Origin: Trifolium pratense
Lineage: Eukaryota > Streptophyta > Magnoliopsida > Fabales > Fabaceae
Length of the DNA: 64,000 nucleotides
Reading direction: 5' to 3'
Assembly (NCBI RefSeq): GCF_020283565.1
Contig: NC_060062.1
Location: 53,094,439-53,158,438 of the forward strand
The notes beneath the pieces were generated by a model, which was not told the origin of the DNA, did no database searches, and saw only the letters and a list, made by a program, of their open reading frames with translations. The translations under genes were made by a program, and so were the position numbers. Below, piece after piece: positions 54,347 through 64,000 of the stretch (its first letter is position 1; the number at the start of each line of letters is the position of its first letter).

Positions 54347-57120
54347 TTACTCATTAGGTGATTCATTAGGCAATATGTCATTATGTTTCCTTTTGTTTGG
54401 ACAATTCCGTGTGTCATGGCCGGTTGCACCACAATTCGGAAAAAGACAATGGCGAATCTTGGTTGCAGCTTCAACTCCTCCTTTTGGCCTTGATCGTTTT
54501 GGTCGACCTTTGCTTTTGGTTCTAACTGGATTTCCAACATCACATTCATCATCATCTGAAACAACTTCAACTACTACTTTTGCCTTTGAACCTTTTGGTC
54601 GACCTTTGCTTCTAGTTCTAACTGGAATTCCAACATCACATTCATCATTATTTGGAACAACTTCCAAACCAATTTGATCTTCATGACTTTCGGACATTCC
54701 TTTTATCTCTCGGATAAGATCCTCCAACCCTTTAGTAGCAATTTGTTTCCGTTCTTTTGTTTTTAAAGATTCATATTCAAGACATTGAATCAGAGAATGA
54801 AACGCAGCAGAGGAGACATCATTGTTGTTTACTATGTGACTAGATTTTGGGATCAATGAACTTTCACGTCTCCATCGAAAAGGAAGATACTTTGAAGGTA
54901 TGTGAAAATAATTTTTCATTAGAAGCACTCGAATAGCATGCCTGCACAATATTCCAGAAAACTCAAATTCCTTACAAGAGCAACGAATTGATTCTTGACC
55001 TTCTATCCAAGTTACAAGACGACCTCCATCATCTTTGGTGTGATGCTTCACAATAAAAGAGCCACTGTTTGTTTCAGTTGCAGCGTATTTTGTAGATAAC
55101 TCAATCTCAATTTGAATCAACCCAAAAGCATAAGGTGTGAGTATAGATGCAACATGTTCCTCCATTGGAAAACTTGTTTTAAGTAGATGATTATGATACT
55201 TTTGACGCATTCTTGCTTCCTCTCCAACTCGATTCCTAATCTGGACAGCAACACCAACCTACCAAAAATACAACAATAGTTGAGTAAGATCATAACTTAG
55301 TAGGATCATAACTTTAACACCAATTCAGTACTTTTATCCAATGATATAGTCAAATACTGAAACAGAGTACTTGAGTAAGATCATAACTTGCATAAAAAAA
55401 AAGTTAAGTTCATACCCTAGTAATAAAATCAGTCAAACTTGTTTTGGCATCCAAGAAGTGTTTTATATATGAATTTATCGATTCCGAACGTCCAGTTGTT
55501 GTCATCCCAGCAAAAAAAAAGTCCTTCAAATAAGCTAGAGCCCAACGTTGGCGAAGAGAATACAACAATTTAATATGTATATCGTTACTTAGACCAAATT
55601 GTGCAACCATGGATTTCCAATTTTGTTCAAAACCATCTTCACAATCTAAATGGTACACCTTGAAAAACTCAGATTTAAAGTCATTATATCTTGCACCTAA
55701 TACAAACGAAAACCAACTTGGCAACTTTGCCAAAATGTGCCATATGCAAAAGGCATGTTTTGTGTTCGGAAATTCATTTGCAATGGCTTCTTTAAGCGAG
55801 GGATCTTGATCTGTAAGAATTGTTTGTGGATTCTTTCCTTTGACAAAAGCTAGGAACTTCTGAAAATATTGAAATAAGATATTAACAGTCAAAGTTCAGA
55901 ATTGAATCACAAATCTAATTACTCTTGTACACTGAAACCATTACTTTTGTAAAATGGTTTCAGTAAGTTATACACTGAAACCATTTGTCTTGTTGAATGG
56001 TTTCAGTGTACAATTGTGATAAAAGGTTCAGGCAAACTTCCACTAGTTGAAAGAACAGGCTCTAAATCTCGGTCATTCTATGAAACCTACTTAAAAAATT
56101 ATTAGTTTAATTAAGAAAAGTCAATTTAATGAAACCACATCCCCATGTGGTTTAATGAAAGCCAGAATTGAATAACAAATCTAATTTAAATAGATATTTA
56201 CCTTTAAAGCCCATGTGAAGGAAGAAATCTTCTCATTTCGTAATAGAACCCAACCAAAAAAAACTGAATTCCCATGATTGTCAACTCCAAGCCATATTCC
56301 AAGTGGCATATCATAACGATTTATTCGATAAGTAGTATCAAAGACAACGACATCCCCGAAAGATTCATATGCACGGATTGAATCACCAAATGCCCAAATA
56401 ATGTGTTCCAACTTCTTATTCTCATCTATTGTGTAATCATATTGGAAGGCATCATCTAACTCTTTCAACCCTTTACACAATTTCAAGACATCTAAAGCAT
56501 CATTTTGTTTGTCAATACCACTTTGGTTTTGAAGGAAATTCCTAATATCTTTATCCATAAATGGTAGACTACCCACATCTATTCCTTTCTCTAATTCAAG
56601 CAATCTCATTGTGACATTGATGGAACAACCAGCTTTATACATCATTAGTATACGGTTTTGGTCAACAACCGGGATGTTACGATAAGCAGGGAGAAATTGA
56701 ACGGTTGTGGACATTGTTGAAATATATTACCACCCATTTTTCTTCCGATCCAATTGTCTCTTTAGCAACCACCAATCTAGCACTACAACTACACCTTGAA
56801 GCTTTCCGTTTCCTTTGACTTTCCAGTTCATTAACTTTGGCTGATTTAGTAACCCCGGATCGATGGCAAACGAACTCTCTTTTGTAAACTGTTTGTGGAT
56901 TTCCCTCCTCAGTAGTGTTTCTATAAACGTGATGACGTCTAATTGAGAAACCACTTCTTTGTGCAAACGAACAGTAAAAATTATAAGCATCATCATCACT
57001 ATCAAAAATTTGACCTTGACAAGGAATCCAATCATCAATGTTAATGGCTTGAGGGAAATCAACATTTGTAAGAAGTTCAATTTCATCAATATCAACTTCA
57101 TCCCGTACTTCAGTCGACAT
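54347..57120 (-). pseudogene. MURA/FAR1-type Mutator transposase, frameshifted
   Basis: Exons on the minus strand: 57120-56202, 55859-55416 and 55258-54347, with GT-AG introns in phase 0. The N-terminus is a FAR1 DNA-binding domain (AYNFYCSFAQRSGFSIRRHH, then CSCSARLVV). The MULE catalytic core has VVVFDTTYRINRYDMPLG (first Asp), ILTDQDPSLKEAI (second Asp) and TTTGRSESINSY (likely Glu). A SWIM zinc finger follows (CSCKEFEFSGILCRHAIRV). After it come two copies of a DECDVG...RSKGRPK AT-hook-like module and a CCHC knuckle (CLFPNCGATGHDTRNC). In exon 1 a small deletion near 56690 shifts the frame, between FNNVHN and VQFLPAYR, so full translation fails. Otherwise the gene is complete. The product would bind element ends in the nucleus and cut and join DNA. 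Confidence 0.9.
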
Positions 57121-57554
57121 GTCTAATCTTATAGTTTAAATCTGAACATATCAAAGTAATAACATATCAATTCAGAACTCAAAAATCATATGAACTCAAA
57201 ATCATCACAAAAAAAAACCATAAAACAGATCAAATAAAATGCATCAATTATCTGAAACCATTATACCATCAAAATGGTTTCAGAGTACAACAATCTGAAA
57301 CCATTCTACCATCACATAATTTCATAAATCAAAATAAACGCACAATTTCATAGTTCATGAAAAAATAAACAGGAGCATAAATCATGCACATATAGCAAAC
57401 GAAACGCATGTATGATTGTTGCAGAAATCACATAGATGATTGTTCATGAAAAAATAAACAGGAGCATGTATGATTGTTGCAGAAATCACATAGATGGAAA
57501 CGAAACGCATAAATTTAACTAATCAATATAGCAAACGAAACGCAGTAATGAAGT
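57121..57554. other. Upstream region of the MULE transposase gene
   Basis: Contains two hairpin modules (57259-57330) and two local duplications of ATGAAAAAATAAACAGGAGC and TGTATGATTGTTGCAGAAAT (57357-57500). No terminal inverted repeat matching 46535 was found. Confidence 0.5.
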
Positions 57555-60500
57555 GTTGAAGATGAATTCACTATAATAGCTCTAGTTCAAAGCCCTCGAC
57601 CAACACTCGGTACTTGACTTCTCCCCTAGACACTACCCGTGCAATCCTATCTAAGAACCTCTTAGATAATGAGACCCCGTCCCAAATTCCCTCTAACAAC
57701 ATGTACCATGTTGCTGTCAACTTTATAACGATCAAAGATGGAGACACCCTCCTAAGAAACTAATACCTAGCCAATACTTGACTAAGTTCACAATTTGGAG
57801 TTTCTTACAAGCTTCCTCCAAGTACAATACTCAACTCATTACCTATAGGTTTCTGAGTGAGGACATAGTGACCATATCACAACCCGAGTGGTTCACTTAC
57901 ACCAACTCTCCTAGAGAGTGGCTCAAAGACACGAAACCTTAAAGACTACATCTTGATGAACACCGGCTTCGGTGCACAAATATGTCTGAGTCTTTATGTA
58001 TTTATAGCCTTGAATTGTCTTGATGTGCAAGCTAGGTCTTCAGACAAACACAGCTGGAGTATTACGGCCAGCCCTAAATTAATTTCAAAAATATAACTTA
58101 GTTTTTGTTTCACGCAACAAAAACAAATTATATTTTTGTTTTAAATAATACAAACAGCCTTCCAGAAACTTGAGGAGCAAGGCTTCAAATAAACAGCTGG
58201 AATCATCTTCATTGGCCAGCTCACAAGATTAATTTCAAAAATATATCCAGTTTTTTTTTTCACGCACAAAAACATAAAAATATAATCAGGTTATATTTTT
58301 GTTTTAAATAATATTCCTTAAGCCCACTTCCTGAAGCTTGAAGAACAAGGCTCGTTTTGGTTAGACGCACATGCTTGCATATATAATTGAAGCAAATCTT
58401 GACTGAGATTTGAAATAAAAATTCTGCACGAAAACAGAGCATCAGGATGCTGTACGATGATGCTACAGCATCTTGTCCAGCATCTGGCTATAACTTATTT
58501 TTGCAAAATGTAGCCAACATAAAAACCTCAACAATCTCCCCCTTTGGCAAATTTTGGCTAAAACAATCTTTGACAGATAAGCATTGTGTTCTTTTATCTT
58601 CAATATGCAACGCTTGCCTTTGATCTACAGATTAGATACACATGTTGTGCCTTCATAATTAAGCATGTAAAAGTTACCCATATTTCTATGACTGTAACTA
58701 ACTAAGTCACCCATATTGCTATGACTGTGACCCAAATCACCCATATTTCTATGATTGTGATCCTAAGCATAAAAGTCATCCATATTTCTATGATTATGAC
58801 TAAGCACGATGAATCATCCATATTTCTATGGTTATAAGATTATGATCATGCCCTATGCTACAAGTTTAAATGCTTTTTGAAGTTCTTGCATGCACATCAC
58901 CCAGAGTAGAAAGTAAATTTTTCTCCCCCTCAAAACATGCACATCACCATACACACATACAGATGCTATACTAGATGCTATAGCATTCTTCATCACATCA
59001 TGCACATCAGAAATATTACTCCCCCTTTTTAGCCATAAATTCTGACAAATAAAGTCAGTACCACAGAATAGGAGCAAAATACATAGTACCACAGAGTATC
59101 AAAGAAATAAACTCATATCAGAGGCATGCAGCAGCGGAATTAAACACATCTAGCCTCACATAGCTTTATCAAAACTGAGAGAAATAAACTCTCAAAGTGG
59201 ATTCAAGATAGGAGAAATAAACTCCTTCAGACAGCGTAAACAGTCTTCATCCGAGGAAAAATAAATTCCCACTTCACACGAACATACATACCAGACTGAT
59301 CACTCAACATCTGGCTGGACATTAATCAAGGAGATAAGCACATACCAAGTATGATCAGATTTACTACTACTCCCCTTGAACACAGACATGCAAATCATCA
59401 GAGCAGAAAAATAAATTCTACTCCCCACAGTACATGCATAAAACTTACTCCCCCTTAACACATGCATAGCAGATCAACATATAGTAGAGAAACACCACTA
59501 CTACAACTACTGCATACAACAGATGCTAGAGCATCTGTCACCACTTTATGCACAGTAATCACAGAGCACATCAAAGAGAGAAATAAACTCTCACCGAAGA
59601 ACCACACAGTGAGAGATAAACTAACACATCCCGAGAAAAATAAATTCTCATACAGATCAGATCATGATATCTAGATTCATAGCAGAACACATCCACAAAC
59701 ACCAACCACATAAACTAGCACACTACTTAATCATAGCATAAGTTGCAAGATCACCAACACGCTAGCTATATTCTGCTACTCCCCCTCAATAGCATATCAG
59801 AGAACAATTACTCCCCTTGAGTACATCAACTCATGCATATCGAAATGAACACAACCATCAGAAAAGGAATACTTACTCCCCTTGAAACATGCATATATAT
59901 AAGAACACAAGTATACAAGCAACACCTTCTTCTTCCTGATATCCTTCTTCCTTGTCCATAGTGCCAGAAAGTATCTTCCCTGGAGCTCACCCAGATACAG
60001 AACAGGATGTCTGCTCTGATACCAATTGAAATTCTGGCAGACTGGTGGAAAAATGCTGCAAAAGATGCTACAGCATCTCGTACCAGTACAGAACACAATA
60101 GACAAGTTAAAAATAAATTAAGTGCAGGAAGATAAATAAGACAGATCGTTTGTTAACCCAGTTCGGTGCAACGTCACCTAATCTGGAGGATTACCAATCC
60201 AGGAATGAATTCACTATAATAGCTCTAGTTCAAAGCCCTCGACCAACACCCGGTACTTGACTTCTCGCCTAGACACTACCCGTGCAATCCTATCTAAGAA
60301 CCTCTTAGATAATGAGACCCCGTCCCAAATTCCCTCTAACAACACGTACCATGTTGCTGTCAACTTTATAACGATCAAAGATGGAGACACCCTCCTAAGA
60401 AACTAATACCTAGCCAATACTTGACTAAGTTCACAATTTGGAGTTGCTTACAAGCTTCCTCCAAGTACAATACTCAACTCATTACCTATAGGTTTCTGAG

Positions 60501-60834
60501 TGAAGACATAGTGACCATATCACAACCCGAGTGGTTCACTTACACCAACTCTCCTAGAGAGTGGCTCAAAGACACGAAACCTTAAAGACTACATCTTGAT
60601 GAACAACGGCTTCGGTGCACAAATAGGTCTGAGTCTTTATGAAGAACAAGGCTCGTTTTGGTTAGACGCACATGCTTGCATATATAATTGAAGCAAATCT
60701 TGACTGAGATTTGAAATGAAAATTCTGCACGAAAACAGAGCATCAGGATGCTGTACGATGATGCTACAGCATCTTGTCCAGCATCTGGCTATAACTTGTT
60801 TTTGCAAAATGTAGCCAACATAAAAACCTCAACA
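57555..60834 (-). mobile_element. Deleted SIRE/Maximus-like copia retrotransposon
   Basis: Left LTR 57555-58533 and right LTR 60027-60834 share sequence (CACTATAATAGCTCTAGTTC, CTCTTAGATAATGAGACCCC). The left copy lacks about 180 bp at its outer end. The right copy has lost about 340 bp (junction at TGAGTCTTTATGAAGAACAA). A polypurine tract (AAAGGGGGAGAT, minus, near 58536) and PBS TGGTATCAGAGC (60013-60024) set the orientation as minus. The 1.5-kb interior has no gag or pol, only CTCCCCCTT and AAATAAACTC words. Family assignment is from recalled SIRE-type LTR features. Confidence 0.78.
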
Positions 60835-60837
60835 ATT

Positions 60838-61355
60838 GTTATTTAATTAACCTTTGAGATCATTGCCAAGGTTTTACTTTTAACATGTTAAATTATCAAT
60901 TTGAAATTTCAATCACCGTTAACTTTGAGAGACAAACGTACATGTTCTGTATTTTTATTAAATTTCTGGAATTTAGTGATTTTAAATTGTAATTTAAAGA
61001 ACAACGGACGAGTTTGGAAAACAACCTGGTGACTATGAAAGGGGATGATAGGAATATGAATAGAATGGGGCATAACTTTCTTGTGAAATAAAATCAAAGT
61101 GCAGAGGGATTTGTTGACGAAGAAGGGATTTGTTGTTGCTGTTAAAAAAGAAATTGTTGAAGATATGGAACAACCGAATAAAGCCACCGAGAAAGATGAA
61201 GGGATGCAGTTTCCGAAGAAAAGAAAAAAATGAAGTGCACGTGAATATGATAATGGTGTGTTTTAATCTCATCCATTTATTTAGATCCAAGGGTTGAGTA
61301 TTCCTCTCATCTCTCATAATAAGATAGTGCTCTCACTTGAAGTGCTATATATATA
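60838..61355. mobile_element. Right part of a second copy of the 40425-41265 TIR element
   Basis: TAATTAACCTTTGAGATCAT through CTCTCATAATAAGATAGTGC matches 40740-41260 closely. The left part is missing at the SIRE-like LTR. Confidence 0.88.
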
Positions 61356-61371
61356 TATAGGCTAAAATGTA

Positions 61372-61402
61372 GGGATTTGTAGGGATTTGGTCTACAAGCA
61401 TA
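61372..61402. repeat. Small third copy of the duplicated unit's right edge
   Basis: TGTAGGGATTTGGTCTACAAGCATATATA is shared with 40395-40423 and 46428-46456, followed here by unique sequence. It may mark the original right border of the SAMDC locus. Confidence 0.65.
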
Positions 61403-62234
61403 TATAGGACTTGAAATGCATTTAAGTCTAATATATATTCCTCCGTTTCTAATTATAAAATTGTGCATTGATGTACGTGCAGTAGTCAATGTACAATTTT
61501 GATTACTTAAAAAAAAATTATAACTAATAATTAATTTATAACTATTACTAACATTTCCCAAACTATTAGATTTGATCTAATTGTAAGCATTTGGACAGTA
61601 TATATAAAATCCTAATTTTGATCTTAATGGCACCTTTGTAAATAAAAAAATATTCTTTAATGGACCATTGTGAAACCTAAAATGTCTTTAAGGGACCAAT
61701 AGACTAATTAAACCTTAATTTTATAATGATATAATGACATGTTCATTGATATGTTTATTGTATATTTTTTTTGACAAAGATATGTTATTGTATTTAAGAT
61801 ATATATATTTATGTATATAATAATCATTATGTATTATAATGCTTGTTTTTACGATTAATTGGCTAACGAAAGAGAAGAATAGATCTGAGCTGCTTATTTT
61901 ATTTCCAACTACCCATGTACTGTGCTCCATCAAGTTATTTTGTTGTTGTCCCTTTTATATGAGGAATTCTTGCGTTTCTTGCTGTGAACTTTCGCAATAA
62001 TTAGCACGCTATTAAGATATATGGTAATTGTGAAAAAGGCCCAATTAGATAATTAAACAACGATGAGGGCATGAAATATCAATTCACTGGACTTCAAAAT
62101 ATTAAAATTTTGGAGAAATATTGAAATATAAATAAGATGCCATTTATTCTGAGTTGTTCATAATGAAACATAAATTAGAAATATAATTTTATAATTATAT
62201 TTTGGGGCATCTAAGGTGGATTTAATGCCCTATA
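61403..62234. other. Intergenic, 3' flank of the MADS gene fragment
   Basis: AT-rich. Includes a fragment (about 61640-61715, AAACCTAAAATGTCTTTAAG) of the TIR family at 7995-8935. No gene seen. Confidence 0.45.
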
Positions 62235-62600
62235 TCAAAAGGATCTGGAGGGTCCATTTTCTCCTCCTCCTCCTCCCATAGGATTCTGAAAAGCATGTGG
62301 TGGAGACATTTGAGCCTGTTGAGTTTGGGCAGGAGCACCCAGGATTTCAAGCCTATCAGCTGGTTCAGCAAAATTTTTGTTCAGCTCCTTCAAAGCCTTC
62401 TTCAACAATTCAAGTTGATCCTTGTTCATCCCGTCAACGGGTGAAGCCCACCAAGATGGATCCTCAATCATCTTGCAAATATGACTTAGATCATCACCAC
62501 GCTTTTTTTCGCGGTCTAGTGCATCATTGGCCTGAGTCAACTGAGCATTGAGGTCGCGCACGTTGGTGCTACGAAAACCCTCAATGAATTGCCTAATGTG
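62235..62600 (-). pseudogene. Type I (M-alpha, AGL62-like) MADS-box gene, 3' part
   Basis: The minus strand encodes QFIEGFRSTNVRDLNAQLTQ, then NDALDREKKRGDDL, SWWASPVDGMNKDQLELLKK and ALKELNKNFAEPADRLEILG, ending PSRSF. This is the C-terminal region that follows the MADS DNA-binding domain in AGL62-like proteins, factors that act in the nucleus during endosperm development. The MADS domain itself is absent. At about 62600 the coding sequence runs into LTR sequence, so the 5' part is either displaced beyond the window or lost. The surviving stretch has no stops, suggesting the break is not old. Confidence 0.85.
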
Positions 62601-63015
62601 AAGGTGTGAAAACACAAGAAGCGGGGGGTTGAATTGTGTTTTAGTCGAGTTTAAAACTTTTTCAAGTTCTTAACTTAACTTCAACAGCAGCGGATAAATA
62701 ACACAATAAAACAAGTTAAGAGATAGAGAGAGAGATCACACAAGCACTTTATACTGGTTCCTCTCACAAAACGAGAGTAGTCCAGTCCCCTTGCACTTCC
62801 AAGGGATTTCACTATAATCACACAAGATTACAACTGCTCAAGCACACAAGCAAGAGACTTCACCACAATGCTCAAGCACACAAGCAAGAGACTTCTCAAG
62901 TACAACGTAATGAAAAATAGAATGAATACAACAGCTCTTAATCAGAACCTAGAAGAACAAATACTAAATATTTGAACTAAAAGTGCAACAACACAGTTCA
63001 GAGGTTCAGAGCTTG
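62601..63015. repeat. LTR fragment of a SIRE-type retrotransposon
   Basis: Starts at the MADS break with GAAAACACAAGAAGCGGGGG, a phrase typical of SIRE/Maximus LTRs. It contains a 34-bp direct duplication (GCTCAAGCACACAAGCAAGA, near 62837 and 62872). It ends where a different LTR begins. Confidence 0.6.
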
Positions 63016-64000
63016 TGTTGGGTTTTTGTATATTGGCTACATTTTGCAAAAACATATTTTAGCCAAGTGTTGAGACAAGTGTGCTGACCCCAAGTGTTGT
63101 GACAAATGTTGTGACACTTTGGAACAACACCTGACTCTGTTCTGCGCGCGCCAGCTGGATGTTTTATTTTCTACTCAATCTTTTGAAGATCTGTTTGAAG
63201 AATTGTTTCAAGGTTTCTTACAGAGGAAGGCGCACGTGTTTAATGTGTTTCATGAGGCAGCCAAACCCTAGTTTTATTTTCCAAAGGGATTATATTTTTG
63301 GAAAATATATTTTTGCGGTTTCAAAAATATAACTATTGTTTTCAAAAATATATCACTGCTGCCGCAATTCTAGAAGCCCTAATTTTGTCTTGAAGCCCAA
63401 GTCGTTCTACTACTATAAATACGAAGGCAAGCATATGGTTTCAAGTATCTAAAATCGTGTTCTTACAAAGCGTGTGTTTTAGGGATTTTAGAGTGTTAAT
63501 TGTGAGCCTATCTTGTATCTCATTGATGCAAGCTTAGGACCTGAGTGTTATTGAGTTGTAAGTGTGAACTTCTCCTAAGCTTTGAAGTACGGAGATTGTT
63601 CTATTGTGTTGTGTGGTTTACTCGCAAGCTTTTAAGCAAGAGTGAATCCTAGTTTTTAGGAGTGTGTCTCCAATCGTTGTAATCGTCTGAATTGAATAGC
63701 AGCGCTGTCTGTGTTGCTAAGGTGGGAATTGGGACGGGGTCTCATATCTAGGAGTTCCTAGGTAGAAGGGTCATTGGGTAGTGATTAAGTGAGAAGTTGT
63801 AAATGGGTGAGTTTAGCTTCGAAGTAATACTGCTGATAGTGGACTTCATTCCTGGATTGGTATCCCCCAGAGTAGGCTTTAGGCTGAACTGGGTTAACAA
63901 CTCTCGTGTGTTATTTACTTTACTGTTTGTATTGTTTTATGTTATTTACTCTGTTTATAGACAAGTGTTGGCGCACTAGTAACAACATCTGTCTACAACA
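63016..64000 (+). repeat. LTR of a second SIRE-like element, plus orientation
   Basis: Runs from TGTTGGGTTTTTGTATATTG to CTACAACA at the window end. It shares GGCTACATTTTGCAAAAACA, GGGACGGGGTCTCA and GAACTGGGTTAACAA with the complement of the LTR at 60027-60834. No polypurine tract precedes it, so it is probably a 5' LTR whose body lies beyond the window, nested in 62601-63015. Confidence 0.65.

Larger units (their letters stand above)
47238..57310. repeat. Dispersed array of 30-bp hairpin modules TGAAACCATT-N10-AATGGTTTCA
   Basis: Modules start at about 47238, 47346, 47452, 47495, 48089, 48197, 48240, 49532, 49576, 49863, 49907, 50392, 50440, 51354, 51398, 52334, 52390, 53475, 53518, 53687, 53730, 53899, 55938, 55981, 57259 and 57302; some have a changed base in one arm. 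The spacer is 10 nt (rarely 11) and variable. Doublets recur with a 13-14-nt linker (GAGAGTTGTACTC, GTGTACAACGCTA, GTAAGTTATACAC). They occupy introns of both genes, the leader and the gap between the genes, never the recognised exons. Confidence 0.93.
46535..57554. mobile_element. Mutator-like element carrying Ulp1 protease and MURA-type transposase
   Basis: The element begins with GGGGGCTGCTAACTTAGACC next to the (TA)n tract and contains two convergent genes. One is a C48/Ulp1-like protease (48394-53200, +), the other a FAR1/MULE/SWIM transposase (54347-57120, -). Hairpin modules spread from 47238 to 57310 mark its extent. The right terminal repeat is not visible; a SIRE-like LTR abuts at 57555 and may have removed it. 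MULEs with Ulp1-like genes (Kaonashi in Arabidopsis, CUMULE in melon) are known, so the gene pairing has precedent. The hairpin array does not, as far as I know. Confidence 0.85.

Noticed and set aside
47238..57310. Regularly recurring palindromic units resembling a CRISPR array
   Set aside because: Units are dispersed in introns of transposon genes at irregular distances; there are no uniform spacers and no cas genes, and the genome is a plant's. They are reported as hairpin modules instead.

Overview
The window is plant nuclear DNA: AT-rich, with GT-AG introns, long arrays of nested transposons and a few host genes. A papilionoid legume is my inference from the repeat types, not something I could test. 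Host loci are sparse. They are an intact CML15/16-type calmodulin-like gene (6722-7207, -), a small unknown membrane-anchored protein gene (14789-15238, -), a tandem pair of S-adenosylmethionine decarboxylase (SAMDC) genes (36587-39068 and 42769-45284, -), and the 3' part of a type I MADS-box gene (62235-62600, -). Nearly everything else is mobile DNA.

Layout. 1-6000: a decayed hAT element with transposase remnants and nested repeats. 6000-9848: the CML gene and a non-autonomous TIR element. 9849-14283: a CACTA-like element with TCC target-site duplications (TSDs), carrying an indole-3-glycerol-phosphate synthase fragment. 16162-21303: a Ty1/copia element with 147/146-bp LTRs and an AGAAC TSD, its pol broken by a 525-bp hAT MITE with a perfect 8-bp TSD. 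About 22012-40424 and 41422-46450: two copies of one tandem duplication containing SAMDC. Copy 1 later received a 4.9-kb CACTA element (22320-27216, with a captured NTF2/UVR-domain gene piece), an 8.2-kb pol-less LTR retrotransposon (28437-36655, 2334-bp LTRs identical wherever compared, TSD ACCTC), and a 191-bp Mutator-type MITE beside the TATA box. Copy 2 preserves the empty sites. A hAT MITE sits in the SAMDC C-terminal coding region of both copies, so it predates the duplication.

46535-57554 is the most striking part: a Mutator-like element over 11 kb with two convergent multi-exon genes, a Ulp1-type cysteine protease (+) and a FAR1/MULE/SWIM transposase (-). It is threaded by about 25-30 copies of a 30-bp module, made of a 10-nt arm TGAAACCATT, a 10-nt variable spacer and the complementary arm AATGGTTTCA. 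Modules are often paired at a 43-44-bp period, lie in introns and non-coding gaps, and were not seen outside this element.

57555-64000 holds a deleted SIRE/Maximus-like retrotransposon, a second copy of a TIR element seen at 40425, a small piece matching the right edge of the duplicated unit, and the MADS gene cut by retrotransposon LTRs.

Together the window records layered insertion into a host locus. SAMDC is the key enzyme of spermidine/spermine synthesis. In both copies its C-terminus is transposon-derived and its conserved regulatory uORF is frameshifted. Copy 1 has also lost its coding end and gained a promoter insertion.
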